A DNA stretch of 54,559 nt from Dysgonamonadaceae bacterium (lineage in GTDB: Bacteria; Bacteroidota; Bacteroidia; Bacteroidales; Azobacteroidaceae), in contig JAIRVZ010000109.1 of NCBI GenBank assembly GCA_031253625.1, forward strand, positions 1 through 54,559. Direction: 5' to 3'. Within the stretch, counting starts at the first letter, position 1; each line of letters opens with the position of its first letter. The translations under genes and the position numbers were made by a program. The notes beneath the pieces are model-generated. The model made no database searches and was not told the origin of the DNA. It saw nothing but the letters and a program-made list of their open reading frames with translations. Shown in pieces: positions 40,644 to 49,167 of this stretch.

Positions 40644-41018
40644 TCATACGCCCTTTTTATTCGCGAAGATAATGATCAATGCCTGTGGTAATAAAAGCCA
40701 AAATCCTGAAATTGGTTCGACGATACAGCCGAAAATGGTGAGAATCAACAAGCTATATCCAAAAAATAGAGGCGCAGGTTTTTGTTCTTTTTTTATGTAA
40801 TAATGTAGAACTTGTCCGAGTAGGATTACAAAAATTCCGCAAATTAAAAACCAAAGCGCAAATGCGCGCGCGTAATCTTGCGATGTTACATTTACTACTC
40901 CGTCTTGGATTATTTCCAAAAATGCATCTTTTCCAAGGGCAATCGCCACAATCGTGTGAAGTATTCCTGTTGCAATGAGGAATATTCCGCTGTACTTCCA
41001 AATTTTTACTTTCTTCAT
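40644..41018 (-). CDS. small four-helix membrane protein (DUF6463-like)
   Basis: A 124-residue membrane protein with four helices (YSGIFLIATGILHTIVAIAL; FALWFLICGIFVILLGQVL; FFGYSLLILTIFGCIVEPI; FWLLLPQALIIIFANK). The pattern of a first helix with GILHT and a glycine-rich third helix fits DUF6463-type proteins. There is no known function. It lies upstream of the glycosylase on the same strand, 14 bases apart, so the two may be co-transcribed. Confidence 0.6.
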   Translation of the reverse strand: MKKVKIWKYSGIFLIATGILHTIVAIALGKDAFLEIIQDGVVNVTSQDYARAFALWFLICGIFVILLGQVLHYYIKKEQKPAPLFFGYSLLILTIFGCIVEPISGFWLLLPQALIIIFANKKGV

Positions 41019-41106
41019 TTTTCTGTCTTTTAAAATTGATTTTATTTTATCTTCTATGCAAAAATAAGAAATTTCGATTAATTACCGACAGCTTTAAAGT
41101 CAAACT

Positions 41107-41694
41107 TCATTTTTCTATGTCAATATCGTATTTGTCCAAAAGTCCCAAAACCCCTAAAATTGAAAATTTTGCTTTTTTAATTCGATTGATTTCAGGGTTG
41201 ATGGAGTAACCGTAAGAAGTCCGAAAGTCGGCTTTTTCAAGTATTGTATAATCAAAAATGGCTCGTTTCAGATTGCAGTTATCAAATATGACGCTTGTTA
41301 GATCAGTTTCTGTAAAGTCGACTTCCTCTAACTGCGAATTTTTGAAAACGGTTTTTTTGATTTTGTTCTTGTAAAACGAAGAATGGTTTAGATTACAACT
41401 GTCAAACGAAAATGAAAGACAAAATTCATTACAAACATCAAACTGAAGTCCCAACATTTTACAATCCTTGAATTTTACGTCCCGAAATGCTGTTTTGTTG
41501 AGTTTTGCCAAACTTAAATTGCACCCGTTGAATGTGCAGTCTGAGAACTTAAATTCAGAAAGGTCACTGTCGGCAAAATTGCAGTTATTGAAAATACAGT
41601 TTTCATATTCGCTATTTGTAAGCGGATTTTGTGTAAAGTCGCTTAATTCAAAGACTTTGTCTTGTGTGTAGGTTTCCTTCATCTTTTGTTTCAC
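41107..41694 (-). CDS. pentapeptide-repeat protein
   Basis: A 195-residue right-handed beta-helix of A(D/N)LxX repeats such as CIFNNCNFADSDLSEFKF, SSFYKNKIKKTVFKNSQL and VIFDNCNLKRAIFDYTIL. The C-terminal YSINPEINRIKKAKFSILG plus GVLGLLDKYDIDIE is a typical end of Bacteroidota pentapeptide proteins related to Qnr/McbG, which mimic DNA and protect gyrase. A Qnr-like role is possible but not shown. An internal ATG at 41682 could be the start. No signal peptide, so it acts in the cytoplasm. Confidence 0.85.
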   Translation of the reverse strand: MKQKMKETYTQDKVFELSDFTQNPLTNSEYENCIFNNCNFADSDLSEFKFSDCTFNGCNLSLAKLNKTAFRDVKFKDCKMLGLQFDVCNEFCLSFSFDSCNLNHSSFYKNKIKKTVFKNSQLEEVDFTETDLTSVIFDNCNLKRAIFDYTILEKADFRTSYGYSINPEINRIKKAKFSILGVLGLLDKYDIDIEK

Positions 41695-41762
41695 TTCTTA
41701 ATCACAGATTAAGCCGGAACGGGGAACATTTTTTCGTAAAATTAAATGCGTTGAACTTATTT

Positions 41763-42248
41763 TCAAACTCCTAATATTTGCTTGATTGTCTCCTGTGGCA
41801 TGAATGTCCGCTTAGAAGTTGCTTCAATGTTCTGTCCTTCTTCGTCAAAAATTCTTTTGAGAAAAACAGGCATGGCTTCGCCAACTTCAATCAAATGTCC
41901 ATCAAGGTCATAAAAGCGAATGGTACGCTGTCCCCAAACTTCCGTATTGATTTCATGCAAGAATTTTACATTTTTGCCTTTGACCGTTTTATACGCTGCA
42001 TCAAAGTTGTCGGTTTCAAAGCATATTTCAAAACGGCTTGTACTTTCGGTATTTTCAATGTTGTTGCGACCAAGTGTATTCAAAATGATGTTCCCATCCG
42101 AAATTTGCCAAATAGCGAATCCTTCTTTGAATACAATATTCAGACCTCCAAAATCTGCAATTACGGTCATACCTAATTCGGCATAAAAATTTTTTGATTT
42201 TTGAGCATCCTTTACAAATAATACGGATATACAATTGTGTAATTTCAT
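41763..42248 (-). CDS. VOC-family (glyoxalase/bleomycin-resistance-type) protein
   Basis: A 161-residue protein with the two beta-alpha-beta-beta-beta modules of the VOC superfamily: CISVLFVKDAQKSKNFYAEL at the start and FYDLDGHLIEVGE in the second half. Members bind a metal or drug; candidates here are lyases or resistance proteins. A C-terminal tail of about 35 residues (FDEEGQNIEATSKRTFMP) is longer than usual. No substrate can be inferred. Confidence 0.82.
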   Translation of the reverse strand: MKLHNCISVLFVKDAQKSKNFYAELGMTVIADFGGLNIVFKEGFAIWQISDGNIILNTLGRNNIENTESTSRFEICFETDNFDAAYKTVKGKNVKFLHEINTEVWGQRTIRFYDLDGHLIEVGEAMPVFLKRIFDEEGQNIEATSKRTFMPQETIKQILGV

Positions 42249-42293
42249 GTGTTTTGATAATTTTTATTTTATTGATACTATGATTATTTCTTG

Positions 42294-42914
42294 TTATTGC
42301 AACTGTATGTCATTTTTAGTCAGCTCGCGAGATACTGCACCCAAATACCCGCCATGATGTCTTTTTGAATATTCAGTGAGGGTGAAATTAACAGCTTTCA
42401 TCGTGCTGACAACCAACATGTCGCCCATAACAGTCATTACTGTAGTTGAAGTAGTAGGAGTTAATCCAAGTGCACAGACTTCGGAAGGATTTCCGGTCAA
42501 AAGGCAAATATTTGCAGCTTTGGCTAAGGGACTTTCGGGATTACTTGTTATAACGATAAACATTATGTTGGGAATCAATACCCGTGCTAAATCGACCAAT
42601 TCGATAATTTCTCTTGTCCTTCCTGAATTGGAAATAAGTAACATAATGTCGTTTTCATCGAGAATTCCTAAGTCTCCATGTTGGGCTTCGCTCGGATGCA
42701 AAAAGCAAGAAATCGTGCCGGTGGCACTAAATGTTGTTGCAATGTTCGAGGCAATTTGACCGGCTTTACCCATTCCGCTTGTGACCAGTTTCCCCTTTTT
42801 TCCATGAACTTGCTGAACAATCAAATCTACAGCTTTTTCATAAGCATCATTTATTGGAATATTCAATATTGCGCTCGATTCCCTTTCAAGTATTCCTCTC
42901 AATTCTTTTGTCAT
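42294..42914 (-). CDS. kdsD: single-domain arabinose-5-phosphate isomerase (SIS)
   Basis: A 206-residue SIS-domain protein without CBS repeats. The nucleotide-sugar binding core is VTSGMGKAGQIASNIATTF, with the block SEAQHGDLGILDENDIMLLISNSG and C-terminal SKRHHGGYLG. KdsD converts ribulose-5-phosphate to arabinose-5-phosphate for Kdo and lipopolysaccharide. Bacteroides fragilis uses a short, CBS-less KdsD of this kind, which fits. It has a minus-strand promoter at 42962-42993 (TTTG, 20 bases, TATCTTTG), overlapping the divergent M16 gene promoter. Confidence 0.85.
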   Translation of the reverse strand: MTKELRGILERESSAILNIPINDAYEKAVDLIVQQVHGKKGKLVTSGMGKAGQIASNIATTFSATGTISCFLHPSEAQHGDLGILDENDIMLLISNSGRTREIIELVDLARVLIPNIMFIVITSNPESPLAKAANICLLTGNPSEVCALGLTPTTSTTVMTVMGDMLVVSTMKAVNFTLTEYSKRHHGGYLGAVSRELTKNDIQLQ

Positions 42915-42953
42915 AACATATTGTTCTCAAACGTAATTCGTTTTACGTTGTTA

Positions 42954-42993
42954 TTTGTCTACAAAGATATTTATTTATACATTTGCAAACAAA
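42954..42993. promoter_or_regulatory. overlapping divergent promoters of the M16 gene and kdsD
   Basis: Plus strand: TTTG 42954-42957, 20 bases, TACATTTG 42978-42985. Minus strand: TTTG 42990-42993, 20 bases, TATCTTTG 42962-42969. The two share most of their length. A dyad AACGTAA/TTACGTT (42930-42949) just upstream of the plus promoter could be a regulator site. Confidence 0.65.
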
Positions 42994-43006
42994 AAAATAA
43001 GGAAAT

Positions 43007-44230
43007 ATGCAAAATTACGAGACATATACTTTTCCTTCAGGACTTCGGTTAATACATTATCCGGTTAATACGCCCATATCTTATTGTGGCTTTGCGGTAA
43101 ATGTAGGTACACGCGACGAAAAACCGGAACATTTCGGTATCGCTCATTTCACCGAACACATGTTGTTTAAAGGAACTTCAAAACGTAAATCAGGACATAT
43201 CATCAATCGCATGGAAAATGTAGGCGGAGAACTCAATGCTTACACCACGAAAGAAGAAACCATTATTTATTCGATTTTTCTGGAAGAGCATTTCGAAAGA
43301 GCTTTCGAATTACTAACAGATTTGGTTTTCAACTCTCAATTTCCGGAGAGTGAAATCGAAAAAGAACGGGATGTTATCCTTGATGAAATAAACTCTTATA
43401 AAGACAATCCTTCCGAACTTATTTTCGATGAATTCGAGGATTTATTGTTTGAAAAGCACGAAATCGGACACAATATTTTAGGAGAACCCGAAACGTTGGA
43501 AAATATAGACAAAAAAGCATTTTTGGACTTTCATACGTCTTTTTACAGGCCTTGCAATATGGTCTTTTTTTCGATGGGAAGGATACCTTTTAAACAAATA
43601 CTTAGAATTGCAAATAAATATTTGAATACTCTTAATTATCCGGCATCTGTCGAACTAAAAAGGATTTCTCCGGAGAAAAGTTCCGGTCAACACAAAAAGA
43701 CTGATAAAGACCTTTTTCAAAACCATGTAATAATCGGTTCAAGAGCATACAATTTATTCGATAAAAATAGGGTTTCTTTATTTTTGCTCAATAATATTTT
43801 AGGAGGTCCGGGAATGAACAGTCGGTTGAATCTCTCTTTGCGTGAAAAATCTGGATTGGTATATAACGTTGAATCAAATGTTACATCTTATACCGATACG
43901 GGCATTTTTTCTATTTATTTCGGATGCGATCCGAAATTCACCGAAAAGTGTATTTCATTGACGTATAAAGAGCTTAGAAAATTGAAAGAAATTAGCTTGA
44001 CAGACGCTCAATTGTCGACAGCCAAAAAACAACTCAAAGGTCAATTAGGAATTTCTAATGAAAACAAAGAAAATATCTCTTTAAGCATGGGAAAAAGTTT
44101 CCTACATCGCAACCGCTATGATAGTTTGGAAAAGATATACGAAAAAATAGACGGCATATCTTCAAATCATTTGTTAGAAGTTGCTAACGAAATTTTCGAT
44201 GAAAAGGAACTTTCCATGTTAATATATTAA
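43007..44230 (+). CDS. M16-family zinc peptidase, single unit
   Basis: A 407-residue inverzincin. The inverted zinc motif HFTEH (47-51) has both His ligands and catalytic Glu50, and the downstream Glu lies in EEHFERAFELLTDLVF/EKERDVILDEI. The second half has the usual R/Y block (REKSGLVYNVESNVTSYTDT). Length fits a one-domain half of M16B peptidases that act as dimers on small peptides. No signal peptide is visible. It is followed by the MORN gene after 11 bases. Confidence 0.9.
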   Translation: MQNYETYTFPSGLRLIHYPVNTPISYCGFAVNVGTRDEKPEHFGIAHFTEHMLFKGTSKRKSGHIINRMENVGGELNAYTTKEETIIYSIFLEEHFERAFELLTDLVFNSQFPESEIEKERDVILDEINSYKDNPSELIFDEFEDLLFEKHEIGHNILGEPETLENIDKKAFLDFHTSFYRPCNMVFFSMGRIPFKQILRIANKYLNTLNYPASVELKRISPEKSSGQHKKTDKDLFQNHVIIGSRAYNLFDKNRVSLFLLNNILGGPGMNSRLNLSLREKSGLVYNVESNVTSYTDTGIFSIYFGCDPKFTEKCISLTYKELRKLKEISLTDAQLSTAKKQLKGQLGISNENKENISLSMGKSFLHRNRYDSLEKIYEKIDGISSNHLLEVANEIFDEKELSMLIY

Positions 44231-44241
44231 ATGATATAGAT

Positions 44242-45309
44242 ATGAAAATTAAATTTTTATTAGCAAGTATTCTCGCTTGCATTTTTAGTTGCAGTGTGTT
44301 GGCACAAAGCGATTTTTCTGTCGGAGAAATCACTGTTATTAATCTTGGCGACGGACGATTGCTTTTTCGTTCGGCAAAAAATGATAAACCCCTAAAAGGC
44401 GAACACCGGATTATAGACGGACGTAATTCGGAATATATTTCGGCACAATTCTTAGACGGACTGTATGATGGGAAATATGAACGTTACAGATACAACAATT
44501 TAGTCGAAAAAGGCACATATAAAGCAGGTGTCAGAAGCGGTATATTTATCGAATATTATTCCGATAACTCGGTTAAAAGCGAAACCCCATTTACCGACGG
44601 CAAACTGAATGGAATTCTCAAAACCTATTTCACAAATGGAAAACTCGAAAGTCAAAAAGAATATAAAAGCGGTGTGGAAGATGGTGTCGAACAACGCTGG
44701 CACTGGGAAACCGGAAAACAAACTGTTGATGCCAATTATGTGGATGGAAAACCCGACGGAAAACAAATCCGCCATATAACCAGTAACACCGGAGATTATG
44801 TGGAAGTGAGCAATTATAAAAAAGGCGTTCAAACAGGCGAATTTTCACAGACATGGACAAACGGACAAGAACGCATACAGGGAAAATTCAAAGACGGAAA
44901 AAAAGACGGAGTATGGATTGAATATCGCAAAAGTGGAAAACCTGAAAAAAGCACTACCTATAAAAACGGTGAACGCAATGGAGAATATAAGGTGTTTTTT
45001 ACCGATGGAACCGTCGAAAAAATCGAAAATTACGTTGACGGACAACGCGAAGGAATAAGTCAGGAATTTTTCTTCGATTCTGGAAAATTGAAAGCTGAAT
45101 ACAACTATGCAAACAACGTGAAAGAAGGAAAATACAAAATGTATTACGACGACGGAACTTTGCGTGAAGAAGGACGTTGTGAAGACAACAGAGAAATTTA
45201 CCGCAAAGAATATTACAAAAACGGAAAAGTAAAAGAAATCAGTGAGCGAAACTCCCGGGGACAATGGGAAACATTAGAAAGTTACAATTCTGACGGAACA
45301 CAAAGATAA
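44242..45309 (+). CDS. secreted MORN-repeat protein
   Basis: A 355-residue protein with a signal peptide (SCSVLAQ) and about a dozen MORN-type repeats, for example GKYERYRYNNLVEKGTYK, GEFSQTWTNGQERIQGKF and GKYKMYYDDGTLREEGR, each with the Y/F-G-x(n)-G pattern. In Bacteroidota such proteins are annotated as YwqK-like antitoxins, but the family label is unreliable. It probably forms an extended beta-sheet surface in the periplasm. It lies 11 bases after the M16 peptidase gene; the downstream gene also ends in MORN repeats. Confidence 0.8.
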   Translation: MKIKFLLASILACIFSCSVLAQSDFSVGEITVINLGDGRLLFRSAKNDKPLKGEHRIIDGRNSEYISAQFLDGLYDGKYERYRYNNLVEKGTYKAGVRSGIFIEYYSDNSVKSETPFTDGKLNGILKTYFTNGKLESQKEYKSGVEDGVEQRWHWETGKQTVDANYVDGKPDGKQIRHITSNTGDYVEVSNYKKGVQTGEFSQTWTNGQERIQGKFKDGKKDGVWIEYRKSGKPEKSTTYKNGERNGEYKVFFTDGTVEKIENYVDGQREGISQEFFFDSGKLKAEYNYANNVKEGKYKMYYDDGTLREEGRCEDNREIYRKEYYKNGKVKEISERNSRGQWETLESYNSDGTQR

Positions 45310-45355
45310 GTGACCGTGAGAATCATAAAATTTCAAACTTTTTAAAAATAATTGT

Positions 45356-47344
45356 ATGAAAAAAAAGATAGCAATCATATCCATTATTCTGCTTGTAGTG
45401 GGAACAGGTTTGTATCAGGTATATAACCTTTATTGGAAACCCGATAATTTTCGTAGGCAAATATATCTCATTCCTGCTGATGCAATGTTTATTATAGAAA
45501 CAGAATCTCCGGTTGGGAGCTGGAAGAAGTTCAGCGAAAGCGCCCCTTGGCAATATCTCCGCCAACAGGAAAAGATGAGCGAAATGAATGAAAAAGCGCA
45601 TAAGCTTGATTCGATATTGAGAGAAAACGAAACGTTGATGAATTTGCTTGGCGAACGAAACCTGATGATTTCGGCACATACAACTCGTCGTGGCGATTAC
45701 GATTTTCTTTTTGTGGTGGATGTGCAAAAAGCCTCCAAAATGGAAACTTTGAAAGAACAACTTGAAAAACTGTTTAGATCACTGGATTATAAAGTAACCA
45801 CACGGCCGTATGAAGATTGCAAAATACTGGAATTGTTTGACCCCGTAGACCGCAGTATTTTGTATATATCTTTCATCGACAATCATTTGGTTGGTTCGTT
45901 TACCGGTTTGTTGGTCGAAAAATCTATCAAGGAAAAGAATAATCCGGTTATTGGCAGAGATTTTTATTTCCAAGAGATAGAACAAAAACTGGGCAGTTCT
46001 GCGCTTTTTCGTATTTATATCAATTCTAAACACTTCAATAATTACCTGACTTCCCTAATGGGTGTGGCAGACCCCGACTTAAAAGATTTGTGCGAATCGA
46101 TGGGATTCATCGGCTTGCACATGAACGTTTCGAACACTCAACTGTCGTTCAAAGGATATACCAATCTAAAAGATTCGACAGATAGTTACATGGCGGCTTT
46201 GCTTCAATCGGGTTCTAATAAAATTACAGCGCATCGAATCCTGTCGAACCGTACTGCTTTTTTTGCAGTTATGGGCTTCGACGATGCCAACAGATTTATG
46301 GATAATGTAGAAAACGTATTGCAAAACAATAACAGTTCTTATCAGTCATTTAAAAAGAATTGGGACAAAATAGTAGATTATTTGGGAATCGACATTCGTG
46401 AAAATTTCTTAGGTTGGATGGAAGGCGAAGTAGTATTTGCTCAAAATACTCCCGGTACACTGGGTCGCCAAAATGAATTTGTGGCCGTCATTAAGATGAA
46501 AAATAAAGACAATGCGATTACCAATCTGAATTTTATAGAAGAACGTATTCGCAAAAAAACACCGGTTAAATTCAAAACCATCAATTACGAAGAATATGGC
46601 ATTCATTTTCTTGAGATAAAAGGCTTTTTCCGTTTGATATTCGGCAAAATGTTTGAAAAGTTAGATAAACCTTACTATACAATTATCGAAGACTATGCAG
46701 TATTTAGCAACAGTACAGCGACATTGCTTTCGATGATAGAGGATTATCGCACGGGACAAACTTTAGACAAGGACAAAGAATTTGATAAATTCATGGACGA
46801 ATTCAACAAAAAATCATCCCTCTTTGTATATGTTAATAGCAGCAAATCGTTCCCATTGTGGAAAAACTTTGTTTCTGCCTCCACTTGGTCGAACATACAG
46901 GCTAACCAAAATTTCATTTTGTGTTTTCCACAAATAGGCTTTCAGTTGACAGCCGATAAAACGGTATTTGACACCCGTATGATTGCCGAGTTTCAAGAAC
47001 CGAAGCTTGAAGTTGAAGAAGATAAATCGACTTATGATGTAGAATTTGGGGAAGAAGACGATTTTTCAATACCGGAAGATTCATTGAGCAATTTGCAATT
47101 ATTTTATATCGAAAAAATGTCGGGCAATGTTTATACCGAGTTTTACGATGACGGTGCTATAAAAAGCAAAACGGAAATGAAAAAAGGAGTTCGCCATGGA
47201 AAATATAAAGAATTTTACCCCGATGGAAAATTAAAAATCTACGGTAAATTCAAAAACAATAAAAAGAATAGCACTTGGCATTACTATAATGAAGACGAAA
47301 GTTTATTGAAAAAAGAAAAATGGAAAAATGGGGAGTTGAAATGA
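45356..47344 (+). CDS. DUF3352-like envelope protein with C-terminal MORN repeats
   Basis: A 662-residue protein. One N-terminal helix (about 1-20) anchors it; a long extracytoplasmic region of about 560 residues follows with DUF3352-like blocks (LIPADAMFIIETESPVGSWK, YISFIDNHLVGSFTG, GWMEGEVVFAQ). Residues about 595-660 form two to three MORN repeats (FYDDGAIKSKTEMKKGVRHG, YKEFYPDGKLKIYGKFKNN). The fusion links it to the upstream MORN protein. I know no function for DUF3352; an envelope or surface scaffold is likely. It starts 46 bases after the MORN gene and 15 bases before the next gene. Confidence 0.68.
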   Translation: MKKKIAIISIILLVVGTGLYQVYNLYWKPDNFRRQIYLIPADAMFIIETESPVGSWKKFSESAPWQYLRQQEKMSEMNEKAHKLDSILRENETLMNLLGERNLMISAHTTRRGDYDFLFVVDVQKASKMETLKEQLEKLFRSLDYKVTTRPYEDCKILELFDPVDRSILYISFIDNHLVGSFTGLLVEKSIKEKNNPVIGRDFYFQEIEQKLGSSALFRIYINSKHFNNYLTSLMGVADPDLKDLCESMGFIGLHMNVSNTQLSFKGYTNLKDSTDSYMAALLQSGSNKITAHRILSNRTAFFAVMGFDDANRFMDNVENVLQNNNSSYQSFKKNWDKIVDYLGIDIRENFLGWMEGEVVFAQNTPGTLGRQNEFVAVIKMKNKDNAITNLNFIEERIRKKTPVKFKTINYEEYGIHFLEIKGFFRLIFGKMFEKLDKPYYTIIEDYAVFSNSTATLLSMIEDYRTGQTLDKDKEFDKFMDEFNKKSSLFVYVNSSKSFPLWKNFVSASTWSNIQANQNFILCFPQIGFQLTADKTVFDTRMIAEFQEPKLEVEEDKSTYDVEFGEEDDFSIPEDSLSNLQLFYIEKMSGNVYTEFYDDGAIKSKTEMKKGVRHGKYKEFYPDGKLKIYGKFKNNKKNSTWHYYNEDESLLKKEKWKNGELK

Positions 47345-47359
47345 AAATTGATATAAACT

Positions 47360-48367
47360 ATGAAAAATAGAACAAAGTATCAAAAAAAGAAACTTATCAT
47401 TTTTTCGATAATGTTTGTGTGTATCTTATCCGGTTTGGATGTTGATGCGAAAAACTATATCGTTGCGGAAATGCCCGAAGATTCTGTTTTTTTAGCTGTT
47501 GAAAAACCAGCCCAATTTCCTGGAGGAGAGAAAGAAATGATGAGCTACTTGGCCCAAAATGTCGAAATCCCTTCCTCTGTACCACCAGACGAAGCGATTA
47601 GATATGGTGCGTTTCGATTTGTTATACAAAAAACTGGAAAAATCAGTAATATAGAAGTTCTTCACAGTATTCACCCTATATTTGACGAAGAAATAGTACG
47701 AGTTATTGCATCAATGCCCGATTGGGTTTCCGCAGAACATGGAGGAGAAAAAGTGAATATGCAATATATATTGCCAATACATTTTGATATTCAAACATTG
47801 CAAGCGCAGAAAATTGACAAGTCGCCGGAAGAAATGATTGTTAATTTTTTAACCCAACATTGTTCGTTTAAAGACATCAATCCAACTCATCAAGAAGATG
47901 CTGATAGTGTTAATCTCTTTGTGCGGAGAATTTTCGACAAACAATATACCTCTGATGATATACCAAATTTAATAACCCAAACGCTTCAATTGTTTTATAA
48001 TAATTCGATTGGAACGTTCGAAGATACGCCTGATATTTACCGAATGGGAATAAGAAGAAGTATGTGTTATATGGCATTAGCTTTTTTATCGGGTGAATAT
48101 CATTATTCCGCTTTTTTGGCAGATGCGCACACAAGCTTAAGCAAACTCGATTCTGATGAAAAGCGAAATAAAATGTTGTTGATTGTCAATGTAATAGAGT
48201 TATATAAAGAATTAAGTAGTGAATATGCCTCAAAGAAAGGACTTGAGTACACAATATTATTATTTCAAGATGATTTAAAGAATAAGGAAAAAGATATTTC
48301 TGATGAAAGTTTTGTTACCGAGTACAAAAAAATATTATCCGGTGTTGCAAACTCCATCCGTGAATAA
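47360..48367 (+). CDS. TonB C-terminal-domain-like secreted protein
   Basis: A 335-residue protein with a signal peptide (cleavage near VDAK). Residues about 45-160 match the TonB C-terminal domain of Bacteroidota: AVEKPAQFPGGEKEMMSYLA, YGAFRFVIQKTGKISNIEVL and PDWVSAEHGGEKVNMQYILP. No N-terminal transmembrane helix other than the signal is present, so it is not an energy-coupled TonB itself. The second half (160-335) is helical and unassigned. It follows the DUF3352-like gene by 15 bases and ends the MORN cluster. Confidence 0.75.
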   Translation: MKNRTKYQKKKLIIFSIMFVCILSGLDVDAKNYIVAEMPEDSVFLAVEKPAQFPGGEKEMMSYLAQNVEIPSSVPPDEAIRYGAFRFVIQKTGKISNIEVLHSIHPIFDEEIVRVIASMPDWVSAEHGGEKVNMQYILPIHFDIQTLQAQKIDKSPEEMIVNFLTQHCSFKDINPTHQEDADSVNLFVRRIFDKQYTSDDIPNLITQTLQLFYNNSIGTFEDTPDIYRMGIRRSMCYMALAFLSGEYHYSAFLADAHTSLSKLDSDEKRNKMLLIVNVIELYKELSSEYASKKGLEYTILLFQDDLKNKEKDISDESFVTEYKKILSGVANSIRE

Positions 48368-48432
48368 TATTTAACAAAACACACAAGAAAATGTATTTAT
48401 TCACATTTTTTATCTTTTAAAGTAGAAAATTA

Positions 48433-48495
48433 TATCTTTGCAACATTAAGGCAAGACCTGTGAAGCCGTAAGAGCAGGGGGAAATATAAATTTTT
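48433..48495 (+). promoter_or_regulatory. promoter and G-rich leader of the DUF805 gene
   Basis: TATCTTTG (48433-48440) is a good -7 box. The next 55 bases up to the ATG hold GGCAAGACCTGTGAAGCCGT and a GAGCAGGGGG run, unusually GC-rich for a Bacteroidota leader. CCTG and CAGG can pair as a short stem. Confidence 0.4.
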
Positions 48496-48867
48496 ATGAA
48501 TTGGTATCTTAAAGTTTTGAAACAGTATGCTGATTTTAGCGGAAGAGCGAGAAGAACAGAGTTTTGGATGTTTGTCTTGTTTAATGCGATTATTATGAGT
48601 GTATTGGCTTTTGTAATGATTGCTGGGCTTGCATCGAGAGGCGGAGGACTGTCAGGTCTTGGAATATTTTTATATTCTATCTATGCTTTGGCTATGGTTG
48701 TTCCAAGTTTGGCGGTTGTCGTACGTCGTTTGCATGACATTGGGAAAAGTGGTTGGTTCTTTTTTATTGGATTTATTCCTCTTGTTGGCCCTATTATTTT
48801 ACTTGTTTTTTACTGTACAGATAGTCAAGCAGGTAGCAACCAATGGGGTGCAAATCCAAAAGAATGA
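48496..48867 (+). CDS. DUF805 membrane protein
   Basis: A 123-residue protein with the DUF805 signature FSGRARRTEFWMFVLFNAII near the N-terminus and LAVVVRRLHDIGKSGWFFFI, then four hydrophobic segments and a polar QWGANP tail. The function is unknown; the family is widespread. Promoter and G-rich leader lie just upstream, and a strong terminator follows (48877-48930). It is an independent transcript. Confidence 0.9.
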   Translation: MNWYLKVLKQYADFSGRARRTEFWMFVLFNAIIMSVLAFVMIAGLASRGGGLSGLGIFLYSIYALAMVVPSLAVVVRRLHDIGKSGWFFFIGFIPLVGPIILLVFYCTDSQAGSNQWGANPKE

Positions 48868-49167
48868 TTTAGAACAAGTAAAAAAATTTACTGTCCGAAT
48901 ATTTACAAAAAACGGACAGTAATTTTTTTTGTCTGTTCTAAATTAACAATAGACAAATATGAAAAAAACATTCGTTTTATCATAAAGCGCTTTCAGCCTG
49001 TATTTTTAATATTGAAGAATTATTGAAAAATATTCCCGAATAATTAACATTTGTCTTTGAATGGCAAAATACGGAGGCATAAAAATTGAATAAAATGCTT
49101 AGGGGAAATTACTTCTTGCCGGTCTTATAAAAATAGATTAATGTGTAATTTTTAAAATTAAAAAATC
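48868..49167. other. 300-base gene-free stretch with terminator
   Basis: Apart from the terminator (48877-48930) this holds only AT-rich spacer and an isolated ATG-AAA-AAA start at 48960 that runs into a stop after eight codons (MKKTFVLS). No RNA gene or operator is evident. Confidence 0.5.
48877..48930 (+). terminator. rho-independent terminator of DUF805 gene
   Basis: ACTGTCCG (48890-48897) and CGGACAGT (48913-48920) form a stem extended by AAATT/AATTT, followed by eight T residues (48923-48930). Confidence 0.8.

Noticed and set aside
48960..48986. Start-like ATG-AAA-AAA-ACA after the DUF805 terminator
   Set aside because: It stops after eight codons (MKKTFVLS); at most a decayed signal peptide, not a gene.
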